From: Pleomorphomonas sp.
Lineage (GTDB): Bacteria > Pseudomonadota > Alphaproteobacteria > Rhizobiales > Pleomorphomonadaceae
Direction: 5' to 3'
Length of the DNA stretch: 64,000 bases
Assembly: GCA_029976075.1 (NCBI GenBank)
Contig: JARKNW010000046.1
Span: forward strand, 1-64,000
Notes under the pieces: model-generated
The model's input: the letters and a program-made list of their open reading frames with translations, nothing else
Told to the model about the DNA's origin: nothing
Database searches by the model: none
Program-made: the position numbers and the translations under genes
Shown here: piece by piece, positions 55,665-64,000 of the stretch
Layout: each line of letters begins with the position of its first letter
Position numbering within the stretch: position 1 is the stretch's first letter

Positions 55665-56729
55665 ATGGCGCTGGTTTCACTGCGGCAGCTGCTCGATCAT
55701 GCCGCCGAACACGGCTATGGCATGCCGGCCTTCAATATCAACAACATGGAGCAGATGCTGTCCGTCATGGCCGCGGCCAAGGAGACCGACAGCCCGGTGA
55801 TCATGCAGGCCAGCCGCGGTGCCCGCGCGTTCGCCAACGACATCGTGCTCAGCCACCTGATCAAGGCCGCCATCGAGCTCTATCCCGACGTTCCGGTCTG
55901 CATGCATCAGGACCACGGCAACTCGGAGGGCACCTGCCTTTCCGCCATCACCAACGGTTTCTCGTCGGTCATGATGGACGGCTCGCTCAAGGCCGACGGC
56001 AAGACCCCCGCCGACTTCGACTACAATGCCAACGTTACCGGCCGCGTGGCTGAGTTGGCCCACCTCGTTGGTGCCTCGACCGAAGGCGAGCTCGGTGTGC
56101 TCGGCTCGCTCGAGACTGGCAAGGGCGACAAGGAAGACGGCCACGGCGCCGAAGGCGTGCTCAGCAAGGAACAGTTGCTGACCGATCCGGACGAAGCCGT
56201 GAAGTTCGTCAAGCGCACCAAGGTCGACGCTCTGGCCATCGCCATGGGTACCAGCCACGGCGCCTACAAGTTCTCCCGCAAGCCGGACGGCGACGTGCTC
56301 GCCATCTACCGCATCAAGGAGATTCACGAGCGCATGCCGAACGTGCATCTCGTCATGCACGGCTCGTCGTCGGTTCCGCAGGACCTTCTCGACATCATCA
56401 ACGCCTACGGCGGCAAGATGCCTCAGACCTTCGGCGTTCCGGTCGAAGAGATCGTCAACGGCATCAAGCACGGCGTGCGCAAGGTCAACATCGATACCGA
56501 TTGCCGCATGGCGATCACCGGCGCCATCCGCAAGTTCTTCGCGGAGAAGCCGGCCGAGTTCGATCCGCGCTCCTTCATGAAGCCGGCCATGGCCGCCATG
56601 CAGAAGGTCTGCAAGCAGCGCTACGAGGAGTTCGGCGCCGCCGGCAACGGCTCCAAGATCAAGGTGATCCCGCTCGCCGAAATGGCCAAGCGCTACGCCT
56701 CTGGCGAACTGGATCCCAAGATCGCCTGA
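55665..56729 (+). CDS. fba: Class II fructose-1,6-bisphosphate aldolase
   Basis: A 354-residue zinc-dependent aldolase (Calvin-cycle/CbbA-like subgroup). It cleaves fructose-1,6-bisphosphate to glyceraldehyde-3-phosphate and dihydroxyacetone phosphate, or the reverse in gluconeogenesis. Landmarks: FNINNMEQM, zinc ligand motif CMHQDHGNS (His81, Asp83, His84), [24 protein letters not shown] and the phosphate-binding MHGSSSVP. The product of the upstream fruK is its substrate, which fits their proximity. Codon use is strongly biased (GGC, AAG, CTC), as in a highly expressed gene. A hairpin terminator follows. Confidence 0.96.
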   Translation: MALVSLRQLLDHAAEHGYGMPAFNINNMEQMLSVMAAAKETDSPVIMQASRGARAFANDIVLSHLIKAAIELYPDVPVCMHQDHGNSEGTCLSAITNGFSSVMMDGSLKADGKTPADFDYNANVTGRVAELAHLVGASTEGELGVLGSLETGKGDKEDGHGAEGVLSKEQLLTDPDEAVKFVKRTKVDALAIAMGTSHGAYKFSRKPDGDVLAIYRIKEIHERMPNVHLVMHGSSSVPQDLLDIINAYGGKMPQTFGVPVEEIVNGIKHGVRKVNIDTDCRMAITGAIRKFFAEKPAEFDPRSFMKPAMAAMQKVCKQRYEEFGAAGNGSKIKVIPLAEMAKRYASGELDPKIA

Positions 56730-56754
56730 TTGAGGTTTCATAGACAATGAACAG

Positions 56755-56776
56755 ACGGGGCGCTTCGGCGCCCCGT
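56755..56776 (+). terminator. Rho-independent terminator after fba
   Basis: A perfect 9-bp stem ACGGGGCGC / GCGCCCCGT closed by a stable TTCG tetraloop, followed by TTGCTTTT. It lies 25 bp after the fba stop. Confidence 0.87.
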
Positions 56777-56814
56777 TTGCTTTTGGCGATTATTCTACAC
56801 GCCGGTTGCAACTT

Positions 56815-57102
56815 CTAGGAAGCTGCATCAAGGGCAGGATCCCTGATCAGAAATCGAACAATGCCATGTTCGGCATCCGCCGAGGCGATCCGAACCCCGA
56901 TTTTCCGGCGCCCGTCGCCAAGGCAGATACGACCGCACACGCCGATCAAAAAGGTGAAGTCCTCCTGGACGTCGGCCTCCCCCTCTACGGAAAGGCTTCC
57001 ATCGCTTCGGAAGCCGGCCTTAACACGACAGACGACAGGAATTGGAGGGAGGCCATCAAACTCCAAATGGGTGATAACCTTCTGTATGGACGGAGCAATC
57101 AA
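56815..57102 (-). CDS. Small hypothetical protein, 95 aa
   Basis: An open frame convergent with fba. The TTG at 57102 is chosen because AAGGAGG lies 8 bases upstream; the frame extends to 57144 without a site. The product is soluble and beta-rich: THLEFDGLPPIPVVCRVK, then SVEGEADVQEDFTF and RRKIGVRIASADAEHG, reminiscent of PilZ-like or small beta-barrel proteins. No canonical RxxxR or DxSxxG motif is present, so a PilZ assignment is not made. A competing rightward frame (56806-57180) is less convincing. Confidence 0.5.
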   Translation of the reverse strand: MIAPSIQKVITHLEFDGLPPIPVVCRVKAGFRSDGSLSVEGEADVQEDFTFLIGVCGRICLGDGRRKIGVRIASADAEHGIVRFLIRDPALDAAS

Positions 57103-57431
57103 GATTCGTTCCTCCTTCAAAAGGATGGAGGGAGCGGAAACCAATATTCACGTAGAAGTTCAAACGAGGATTTGTTTTAAATACCCCGAGATAATTGCCT
57201 AGACTTGATCGACTGAAAAGCACATTTCTTGGTGGGAATATCTTGCACAGATGGGCCACATCTATCCTGGCCGCCATCTGGCGTACCTCCTGGAACCTGT
57301 GCCTCGGTCGAAAGAACCGCGGCCGAGAGACTTCGGGGCAATCAGGGGATCGGGATCGCCCGCTTGAGTCCTCTCAGATCAAGTGCCACTCTGAGAGAGG
57401 ATGAAAAAGCGCTTATGCCGGAGATCGCCCG
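57103..57431. other. 329-bp intergenic region before bcp
   Basis: No gene is supported here. It holds the promoter of the leftward small gene and of bcp. Short frames on both strands have no ribosome site. No clear operator was seen. Confidence 0.45.
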
Positions 57432-57896
57432 ATGACCGTTCTTTCCGTTGGTACGCCTGCCCCTGACTTTACCCTTCCGACCGATATGGGTGAGGTTACG
57501 CTCTCGGCACTCAAAGGCCGACCGGTTGTTGTTTACTTCTATCCCAAGGACGACACATCGGGCTGTACGCGCGAAGCAGTTGGCTTCTCCTGCCTGGCTG
57601 AAGAGTTCGAGAAGGCAGGTGCGACGGTCATTGGGATCTCGCCTGATACGGTGGAAAAGCACGGAAAGTTCCGCGCCAAGCACAAGCTGACGATCGGACT
57701 CGGGTCTGATCCCGACCATAGGGTTTCCGAGAGTTACGGGGCCTGGGGCGAGAAGTCGCTTTATGGCAAAAAGTACTTCGGAGTCATTCGATCCACCTTC
57801 CTGATCGCCTCCGACGGAAAGGTTGCGAAAGTATGGCCGAAGGTAAAGGTTGAGGGGCACGCCGAAGAGGTGCTGGCGGCGATCAAGGCACTCTGA
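57432..57896 (+). CDS. bcp: Bcp/PrxQ-type peroxiredoxin
   Basis: A 154-residue thiol peroxidase that reduces peroxides using thioredoxin. Motifs: VGTPAPDFTLPTDMGEVTLS, FYPKDDTSGCT with peroxidatic Cys45, VIGISPDTVEKHGKF and RSTFLIASDGKVAKVW. In many Bcp proteins a resolving Cys is five residues after the first; here position 50 is Val, and the only other Cys in the protein is Cys54. Resolution may use Cys54 or an external thiol. The gene stands alone, followed after about 80 bp by an M23 peptidase. Confidence 0.93.
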   Translation: MTVLSVGTPAPDFTLPTDMGEVTLSALKGRPVVVYFYPKDDTSGCTREAVGFSCLAEEFEKAGATVIGISPDTVEKHGKFRAKHKLTIGLGSDPDHRVSESYGAWGEKSLYGKKYFGVIRSTFLIASDGKVAKVWPKVKVEGHAEEVLAAIKAL

Positions 57897-58022
57897 CTGT
57901 CGGCCGCGACATCACGCCGCGGCCAGCTTCAAGCCTTCATTAACCCTAACAGTTTCTAATCGACCCCAACAGGGATCCGCGTGTCGGTGGCGCGGGCAGT
58001 AACCCTTTGGAGCGTCGCGTTG

Positions 58023-59327
58023 ATGATGAGACCGCAAGCCGCAGATCGATATCGCAGCCAAAGTTCGGCGAGACGGATCGTCTTCATCAGCCGAGATAAC
58101 ACGCGCACCTACACCTTCAGCCCGCTGGCACTGTTCGGCGGACTCACCTTGTTTCTCACGGTATCGCTCGGTTTTCTCGCTGCGACGACCTACCTGGTGT
58201 TTCGCGACGATCTGTTCGATTTGGTCCGCGAGCGCAACGCCGACATGCAGCAGGCCTATGAGGACCGGATCGCCCGTCTGCGTTCTGAGATCGACAGGAT
58301 CTCCAGCCGACAGATCCTCGACAGTGTGGCAATGGACGATAAAGTCGAAAAGATCATGTCCGCCCAGCAGGGCATTGCGGATCGCCAGCGTGCTGTCGGC
58401 GCACTGATCGACAAGGCGCGCAGCATAGGCCTCATTGACGGTCGCAATGAAGCTGTGCCGGCAGACAAACGCGCCTCTCTCGACACCGACGAAGTGACAG
58501 GATCCGTCAACGCATATGCAGATGCCGGCAGAGCCAACCGGATTGATCGCCAGTTCGATGCACTGACGGCAACACCCGCCAAAACGGACAGTTCCAAGAC
58601 GGCCTTGCGGACGGCAGACGGCAAGCCGGATTTCAAGGCAATTTCGGGCCACCTCGCAGCCATTGATGCGGAGCAAGCGAAAGCCGTTGAATCGATAGCG
58701 GACGCCGTCAACTCTCGCGTCAACGCGGCGGTGGAGGTGATGGCCGACGTTGGTCTCCAGGCGAAGGTTCCGGATTCGCAAGCCGACTCGCAGGATGCCG
58801 TCGGTGGCCCCTACATTCCGATCGGTGGCGCACAGGCTCTGAGCGCAGCCATGCAGGAGGCCGATCAAGCCTTCAATCGTATCGAGCTGGTGAAGGCGGA
58901 AGCGGCTCGCCTGCCCCTCATCCGCCCGATGCCCGGCGGTGAGATGACCTCGAACTTCGGGTCGCGTCGCGATCCCTTTCTCGGTTCGCTGGCTTTTCAT
59001 GCGGGTATCGACTTCCGGTCGCCAACAGGAACCGACATCCGGCCAACCGCACCTGGCGTCGTGACGGTTGCAGGCTGGTCCGGCGGCTACGGGAATATGG
59101 TCGAAGTCGATCACGGCAACGGCGTCACCACACGCTATGGGCATATGTCGCGCATCATCGCCCAGGTGGGAGACAAAGTGACGCGAGACACCGTTATCGG
59201 CGAGGTTGGTTCGACCGGTCGATCCACCGGTCCCCACCTCCACTATGAGACACGCATCAACGGCGTAGCTCTAAACCCGATCAACTATATCAACGCCGGA
59301 AACAAGCTGGCGAGCCTCTTGCCCTGA
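58023..59327 (+). CDS. M23-family peptidase (LytM-type murein hydrolase, membrane-anchored)
   Basis: An about 434-residue protein with an N-terminal membrane helix (after the TFSPLALFGGLTLFLTVSLGFLA stretch), a coiled-coil periplasmic section (ADMQQAYEDRIARLRSEIDRI), and a C-terminal M23 zinc endopeptidase. The metal motifs are intact: HAGIDF (HxxxD) and HLHYE (HxH). It could cut peptide cross-links of peptidoglycan or activate an amidase. The start is either this ATG (GGAG 10 bases upstream) or a GTG at 57981. A hairpin and T-rich stretch follow. Confidence 0.9.
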   Translation: MMRPQAADRYRSQSSARRIVFISRDNTRTYTFSPLALFGGLTLFLTVSLGFLAATTYLVFRDDLFDLVRERNADMQQAYEDRIARLRSEIDRISSRQILDSVAMDDKVEKIMSAQQGIADRQRAVGALIDKARSIGLIDGRNEAVPADKRASLDTDEVTGSVNAYADAGRANRIDRQFDALTATPAKTDSSKTALRTADGKPDFKAISGHLAAIDAEQAKAVESIADAVNSRVNAAVEVMADVGLQAKVPDSQADSQDAVGGPYIPIGGAQALSAAMQEADQAFNRIELVKAEAARLPLIRPMPGGEMTSNFGSRRDPFLGSLAFHAGIDFRSPTGTDIRPTAPGVVTVAGWSGGYGNMVEVDHGNGVTTRYGHMSRIIAQVGDKVTRDTVIGEVGSTGRSTGPHLHYETRINGVALNPINYINAGNKLASLLP

Positions 59328-59360
59328 CAGAAGGCGCATCGCAGTGGCTTGAACGAAAAA

Positions 59361-59386
59361 TGGCGGGATGCACAGGCACCCCGCCA
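59361..59386. terminator. Bidirectional terminator between the M23 peptidase and prfB
   Basis: TGGCGGG (59361-59367) pairs with CCCGCCA (59380-59386); the inner part TGC/GCA also pairs, with one mismatch. It is followed by CTTTCGTTTTT. It separates two convergent genes. Confidence 0.72.
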
Positions 59387-59412
59387 CTTTCGTTTTTCAG
59401 CGAGATCATCGT

Positions 59413-60550
59413 TCAATCGATGTCGGAAATCTCGGCCGGCTGCTTCCCAAAAGCGCGTTGAGCCAACGCGGCTTCCATGAAGCCATCAAGTTCGCCGTTG
59501 AGGACGTCGGATGGTGAGGTGCTTTCCACGCCGGTCCGGAGATCCTTGACGAGCTGATAAGGCTGCAGAACGTAAGACCGGATCTGATGCCCCCAGCCGA
59601 TGTCGGTCTTGCCGGCATTCTCGGCATTGGCCTTCTCTTCGCGCTTCTTCAGTTCCGCCTCGTACAGGCGGGCGCGAAGCATGTTCCAGGCGGTGGCGCG
59701 GTTCTTGTGCTGCGAGCGCTCGGCCTGACATGAAACGACGATGCCCGATGGGTAGTGCGTGATGCGTACCGCCGAGTCGGTGGTGTTGATGTGCTGACCG
59801 CCTGCGCCCTGGGCGCGATAGGTATCGATGCGACAGTCGCTCTCGTTGATTTCGATCTCGATCTTGTCGTCGACCACCGGATAGACCCACACCGACGAAA
59901 AAGACGTGTGGCGCCTCGCCTGGCTGTCGAATGGCGAGATGCGAACCAGCCTGTGAACGCCGGACTCGGTCTTCAGCCAGCCGTAGGCGTTGTGCCCCTT
60001 GACCAGCACGGTCGCGCTCTTGATCCCCGCCTCTTCACCGTCGTGAACCTCGAGCACCTCGACCTTGTAGCCATGCTGTTCGGCCCAGCGCGTGTACATG
60101 CGCAGGAGCATGTTGGTCCAGTCCTGGCTCTCCGTGCCGCCTGCGCCGGAGTTCACCTCGATATAGGTATCGTTGGCATCGGCCTCGCCGGACAGCATCG
60201 ATTCCACCTGCTGGCGAGCAATCTCATCCTTGAGACCGCGCAGCGTGTTCTCTGCGTCGGTGACGACCGTGGCGTCACCCTCCATCTCGCCGAGCTCGAT
60301 CAGCTCGACGCTGTCTTTCAGATCGCGATCAAGCTTGAGATAACCGTTGATTCTGCTCTCAAGATCGGTCCGCTCGCGCATAATCTTCTGCGCGCGCTCC
60401 GGGTCGTTCCAGAGAGTTGGATCTTCGACGAAACCGTTCAGTTCGGCCATGCGCTGCTGGGAGGCATCCCAGTCAAAGATGCCTCCTCAGCAGGGCCATA
60501 CCCTGCTTGATCTCGTCGACGATGGCCTCGATTTCGGCTCGCATTGGCAT
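59413..60550 (-). CDS. prfB: Peptide chain release factor 2 with programmed +1 frameshift
   Basis: RF2, which reads UAA and UGA stop codons and releases the peptide. The first ORF starts at ATG 60550 (GGAG upstream) and has 25 codons ending AGG AGG CAT CTT TGA. The ribosome slips +1 on CTT TGA C (TGA at 60475-60473) and continues as [14 protein letters not shown] to the stop at 59413, giving about 378 residues. Domain 2 has SPF in RISPFDSQ (stop-codon recognition) and domain 3 has GGQ in [10 protein letters not shown]. The in-frame internal ATG at 60450 is not the real start. Neighbours match the order amidase, PBP1A, prfB seen in alphaproteobacteria. Confidence 0.95.
60472..60487 (-). other. 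prfB: RF2 programmed +1 frameshift site
   Basis: On the minus strand the site reads AGGAGG-CAT-CTT-TGA-C. The AGGAGG pairs with 16S rRNA three bases before the slippery CTT, followed by the inefficient UGA stop with a C after it. This is the classical autoregulatory element: low RF2 favours slippage and more RF2. Confidence 0.92.
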
Positions 60551-60752
60551 TGAGCTCCGGTCAAGAGGTTGAGTTGCACCGCGGTGGAAGCCAGCGGCGG
60601 CACCCGTCGTCGATCACGGGCGCGGCGGACCATATGAATGGATGCTGCGGATGTAAACCCGTCGGACATCCATTAAACGTCAAAACGGGCTCACCACCCA
60701 GGTGACCATGGCAGCTTGGGTGCCTGCCGATACGACAGACGGTAAATCGGCA

Positions 60753-63233
60753 TCAATAGAGACCGCCGGTCCCGCTCACGGCAGCCTTGTCGGCCTCCGG
60801 GTTGACCTGCGTGGGCACACCACCCCAAGCGACACCGTCGCCGCCGATCACCGAATAGACGTCCGACGGGCCGGTTCCTGGCTTGAACGCCTCGATGATG
60901 GCGCTCTCGCCCTCGTAGGCGCGCATACCGGTCTTGCGATTGATCGGGATGAGCGTCATGCCCTCGGGAACCTTGAACTCCTGCGGCGGTTGTCCCACCA
61001 GCGCCTGTCCCATGAAATCGCGGAACACCGGTGCGGACATCATGCCGCCCGTTGAGCCATGTCCCATCGGCTTGGGTGTATCGAAGCCGAGGAAAATGCC
61101 GACGGTCAGTTCCGGCGTAAAGCCGACGAACCAAGCGTCTTTTTCATCGTTGGTGGTGCCGGTCTTGCCGGCTATCGGACGATTCAAGCTTTTGATCACC
61201 GTGGCCGTGCCGCGCTGAACGACACCTTCCATCATCGAGGTGATCTGGTAGGCGGTCATCGGATCGAGCACCTGCTCACGCTCATCGACGAGCTGCGGCT
61301 CATCCTGGCCCTTCCACTCATCGGCGTTGCAGCCCTCGCAAACGCGCTGATCGTGCTTGTAGATGGTGCGGCCGAAGCGATCCTGTACACGGTCGATCAG
61401 CGTCGGTTGAACGCGTCGGCCGCCATTGGCTATGATGGCGTAGGCGTTGACGAGGCGCATCACGGTTGTCTCACCGGCACCGAGCGACATGGAAAGCACC
61501 GGCTGCATATTGTCATAAATGCCGAAGCGGCGAGCATACTCCGCAACAAGCGGCATCCCCATGTCCTGGGCAAGGCGAACCGTCATCAGGTTGCGTGACT
61601 GCTCGATACCGGTCCGAAGCGTCGCCGGGCCGATGTAGCCGCCGCCGTAGTTCTGTGGCCGCCACATGCCAAGTCCCGGGCCCTGATCGATCTCGATCGG
61701 AGCATCCATGATCACCGAAGCCGGCGTGTAGCCGTTGTCGAGTGCCGCCGAATAGACGAATGGCTTGAATGAAGACCCCGGCTGACGCATCGCCTGTGTC
61801 GCCCGGTTGAACTCGCTTTCTGCGAAGGAGAACCCACCGACCATGGCGCGAACACGACCCGTGTTCGAATCCATGGCGACCAAAGCGCCGGAGATGGCGG
61901 GAAACTGGCGCAGCCGGTAGGCTTCGAGCGTTCCGACGGCGTTGCCGGTCTTCTCGACGTAGATGACGTCGCCGACGGAGAGCACATCCGAAGCAGCCTT
62001 CACAGGCGCTCCACGCCTTGGCCCACTATCCCACTTGGCCCATTTCAATTGATCGACGGGAATGACACCCTCGACGCGCTCATCATTCACCTTGCCCGTC
62101 GGTCCTTTGGACGGCTGCAAGCCAATGCGGGCCGCATCGCCGTCAAAGCCGAGAACAACAGCCAGACTCCATTCGGGCACATCGGAAAGCGCCGTCTCGG
62201 CGGCGAGCGGAATACCCCAGTCCCCGGAGACATCAATCTTCTTCTTGGCACCGCGCCAACCGTGGGCTTCGTCGTAGCGCATGAGGGCGCGCTGAAGAAC
62301 GGAGCGGGCGATCACCTGCATCTTGGGATCGAGCGTCGTGCGAACCGAAAGACCTCCCTCGTAGAGCCCCTTCTCACCATACATGTTGAGCAGGGTCCGG
62401 CGGACCTCCTCGACAAAGTACTCGGAGGCAAACACCTTGGCGGACTGATTGCGCTCAGCGATGACGAGCGGCGCTTTCAAGGCCGCGTCGCCTTCCTCGC
62501 GCGTCGCGTAGCCGTTCTGCACCATTTGCTGGATCACGTAGTTGCGGCGCTCAATGGCAGCCTGACGACTACGGTAAGGGTTGTAATTTTCGGGTCCCTT
62601 GGGAAGCGCCGCGAGGAAGGCGACTTCTTCGAGCTTCAAGTCGGACAACGGCTTGTCAAAATAGGCCAGCGAGGCGGCGGCTACGCCATAGGACCGGAAA
62701 CCAAGATAGATTTCGTTGAGGTAGAGCTCGAGGATCTGATCCTTGGTATAGGTCTGCTCAATCTTCAGCGTCAGCAAGGCTTCGCGAATCTTGCGATCCA
62801 TGGTCCGCTCGTTGGAGAGCAGGAACACCTTCGCGACCTGCTGGGTAATCGTCGAAGCGCCAACCATGCGCTTCTTCGAGCCCGAGACCAGGGTATCGAG
62901 ATTCTTCACGGCAGCGCCGGCAAGACTGAGAAGATCGATACCGGGATGAGTATAAAAGCCCTTGTCTTCGGCGGAAATGAAGGCCTGCTTGACCCGATCC
63001 GGAATCATCTGGATCGGCAGGAACAAGCGGCGCTCGTGGGCGTACTCCGAGGCGAGTTCGCCGTCGGCAGCGTGGACGCGCGTTACGACGGGCGGCTGGT
63101 AGTTTCGAAGCTGGTTCGTATCGGGCAGATCGGTGCTGAGGGAATGAATGTAGACGGCGATGCCGCCGGCCACCACCAGGAACAGCAAAGCCGTAATCGA
63201 GAAGACCCAGCCGAAGAATCTTACGAAGATCAT
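60753..63233 (-). CDS. mrcA: Penicillin-binding protein 1A (bifunctional transglycosylase/transpeptidase)
   Basis: An 826-residue class A PBP that polymerises and cross-links peptidoglycan. N-terminal membrane helix at about 5-28; GT51 domain with catalytic Glu in SAEDKGFYTHPG and later TITQQVAK; transpeptidase motifs SxxK in GSSFKPFVYS, SxN as SRNL, and KTG in AGKTGTTND. The start at 63233 (GGACGGG upstream) is used; the longer frame to 63323 is not supported. It lies between the amidase and prfB, in a neighbourhood conserved in alphaproteobacteria. The amidase gene upstream on the same strand could share its function in cell-wall remodelling. Confidence 0.95.
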   Translation of the reverse strand: MIFVRFFGWVFSITALLFLVVAGGIAVYIHSLSTDLPDTNQLRNYQPPVVTRVHAADGELASEYAHERRLFLPIQMIPDRVKQAFISAEDKGFYTHPGIDLLSLAGAAVKNLDTLVSGSKKRMVGASTITQQVAKVFLLSNERTMDRKIREALLTLKIEQTYTKDQILELYLNEIYLGFRSYGVAAASLAYFDKPLSDLKLEEVAFLAALPKGPENYNPYRSRQAAIERRNYVIQQMVQNGYATREEGDAALKAPLVIAERNQSAKVFASEYFVEEVRRTLLNMYGEKGLYEGGLSVRTTLDPKMQVIARSVLQRALMRYDEAHGWRGAKKKIDVSGDWGIPLAAETALSDVPEWSLAVVLGFDGDAARIGLQPSKGPTGKVNDERVEGVIPVDQLKWAKWDSGPRRGAPVKAASDVLSVGDVIYVEKTGNAVGTLEAYRLRQFPAISGALVAMDSNTGRVRAMVGGFSFAESEFNRATQAMRQPGSSFKPFVYSAALDNGYTPASVIMDAPIEIDQGPGLGMWRPQNYGGGYIGPATLRTGIEQSRNLMTVRLAQDMGMPLVAEYARRFGIYDNMQPVLSMSLGAGETTVMRLVNAYAIIANGGRRVQPTLIDRVQDRFGRTIYKHDQRVCEGCNADEWKGQDEPQLVDEREQVLDPMTAYQITSMMEGVVQRGTATVIKSLNRPIAGKTGTTNDEKDAWFVGFTPELTVGIFLGFDTPKPMGHGSTGGMMSAPVFRDFMGQALVGQPPQEFKVPEGMTLIPINRKTGMRAYEGESAIIEAFKPGTGPSDVYSVIGGDGVAWGGVPTQVNPEADKAAVSGTGGLY

Positions 63234-63459
63234 ATCCCGTCCATTATTCCCGTCGTCACAGGCCGCAGTGACGTGCCCGATCGCTGCGACGGCGTGATGC
63301 TCCTGGTTCGTCAGGATGCTCATGCGTCGGCTTTTGGGCCTGCCGATACCTCAAAACGCCGCAGAATGCGAATGTTTCCGTTGAACCGAACGTTCGCCGC
63401 TCTTTGTGGCAAAGGCGGGGCCGTGGCGTTGCCGGCCCGCAACAGTCGCCTCGACGCAG

Positions 63460-64000
63460 CTATTTGTTAAGGTAGGCGTACTTCTGACTGAAAAAACGCA
63501 GCACCGCCTGGGTAACGGCATCGGCGACACGCGAGCGCCACTCGTCCGAGGTGAGCAGCTTCTCGTCCTGGTCATTGGAGAGGTAACCGATCTCCACCAA
63601 CACCGAAGGTACGTCGTGGGCACGCAATACCTGAAAACCGGCGGAACGACGCGGGTTCTTGATCATGCGCGTGGTTGAAGCGAGATCCCCGACCAGGCCA
63701 TTGGCGAAGGCGGCCGAGAAGTTGCGTGTCTCTCGCCGGGTGAGATCCACCAGGATATCCGTGACCCCGTCAGCTTCCTTTTGCAAATCGAGGCCGGCAA
63801 TCAGATCGGAGGCATTTTCCTTGGCCGCAAGTGCCGCTGCCTCTCGGTCAGACGCCTTGTCGGACAGCGTATAGACGGTGGCACCGCGAACCGAACCCTC
63901 ATGCTCGGAATCGGCGTGGATCGACAAAAGCAGATCGGCCGCATGGTCGCGGCCAAACTGTACCCTGGCGCCAAGCGGCAGAAAGGTATCGTCGGTACGG
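63460..64000 (-). CDS. N-acetylmuramoyl-L-alanine amidase (Amidase_3), 5' end outside window
   Basis: The C-terminal 180 residues of a zinc amidase that removes stem peptides from peptidoglycan. The frame is open to the right edge, so the N-terminal part (usually signal peptide, AMIN domain) is missing. Visible are the zinc motif LLSIHAD, the typical GATVYTLSD, VDLTRRETRNFSAAFAN, LRAHDVPSVLVEIGYLSND with the catalytic Glu, and a short tail. It lies 226 bp upstream of mrcA on the same strand. Confidence 0.92.
   Translation of the reverse strand, partial: RTDDTFLPLGARVQFGRDHAADLLLSIHADSEHEGSVRGATVYTLSDKASDREAAALAAKENASDLIAGLDLQKEADGVTDILVDLTRRETRNFSAAFANGLVGDLASTTRMIKNPRRSAGFQVLRAHDVPSVLVEIGYLSNDQDEKLLTSDEWRSRVADAVTQAVLRFFSQKYAYLNK

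Noticed and set aside
55677..56747. Leftward open frame (356 codons) opposite fba
   Set aside because: It mirrors a strongly codon-biased aldolase gene; such bias produces long antisense frames. No motif or ribosome site.
57912..59243. Leftward open frame of 443 codons opposite the M23 peptidase
   Set aside because: Antisense shadow; the M23 protein has its metal ligands and membrane helix.
62049..63470. Rightward open frame of 473 codons opposite PBP1A
   Set aside because: Antisense shadow of a gene with complete GT51 and transpeptidase motifs.

Overview
The window is a 64 kb, visibly GC-rich, densely coded chromosomal segment from an alphaproteobacterium, most likely of the order Hyphomicrobiales (Rhizobiales). 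The evidence is the fused cysNC next to cysD, the amidase / PBP1A / prfB neighbourhood, an sdhE-mfd region, a thuE/aglE-type sugar operon with a LacI regulator, a Tat-exported beta-helix protein of a kind common in Rhizobiales, and the rhizobial style of LysR/SDR cassettes. The genus cannot be fixed from this sequence. No rRNA, tRNA, CRISPR array, transposase or prophage was seen; the region looks like core chromosome with metabolic accessory cassettes.

Layout. 1-4.7 kb: a truncated fucO-type alcohol dehydrogenase, an HxlR regulator, and a FIST sensor-domain gene followed by an aldehyde dehydrogenase. 4.7-6.5 kb: a DUF2249 / DUF59 / NnrS-like triad with two tandem FNR/NnrR-type boxes upstream. 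6.5-13.4 kb: two membrane-anchored GGDEF proteins flank mfd, with sdhE beyond. 13.5-17.8 kb: an MFS exporter and the sulfate-activation genes cysD-cysNC. 18.1-25.7 kb: a LacI-controlled operon of binding protein, two permeases, a GH13 alpha-glucosidase and an ATPase for alpha-glucosides or trehalose. 25.7-30.3 kb: CorA/ZntB-like channel, RidA, YdcF-like protein and an MHS-family transporter. 30.4-35.5 kb: an operon of ALDH7-type aldehyde dehydrogenase, an atypical DapB-like reductase and a ThDP enzyme, divergent from a LysR gene. 35.7-42 kb: a membrane protein, a GST, an HxlR/SnoaL/SDR divergon and a LysR/SDR/SDR/tautomerase cassette whose tautomerase is broken by a frameshift. 42.3-48.3 kb: recQ, a GNAT acetyltransferase, an ABC-F ATPase and guaA. 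48.5-52.3 kb: a ferric-iron-type ABC importer. 52.5-57.9 kb: Tat beta-helix protein, MerR metal sensor, fruK, class II fba, a small protein and a Bcp peroxiredoxin. 58-64 kb: cell-wall and translation genes (M23 peptidase, prfB with a programmed +1 frameshift, PBP1A, and an amidase cut by the window end).

Most genes are ordinary. The items most worth a second look are: (i) the DapB paralogue that has lost the catalytic His pair and sits in a LysR-controlled operon with ALDH7 and a ThDP enzyme; (ii) the DUF2249-DUF59-NnrS-like triad behind two FNR/NnrR-type half-site pairs; (iii) two same-architecture GGDEF proteins with complementary loss of the active site and the inhibitory site; (iv) a FIST-aldehyde dehydrogenase gene pair; and (v) an orphan MerR metal sensor with a perfect palindrome at its own start.
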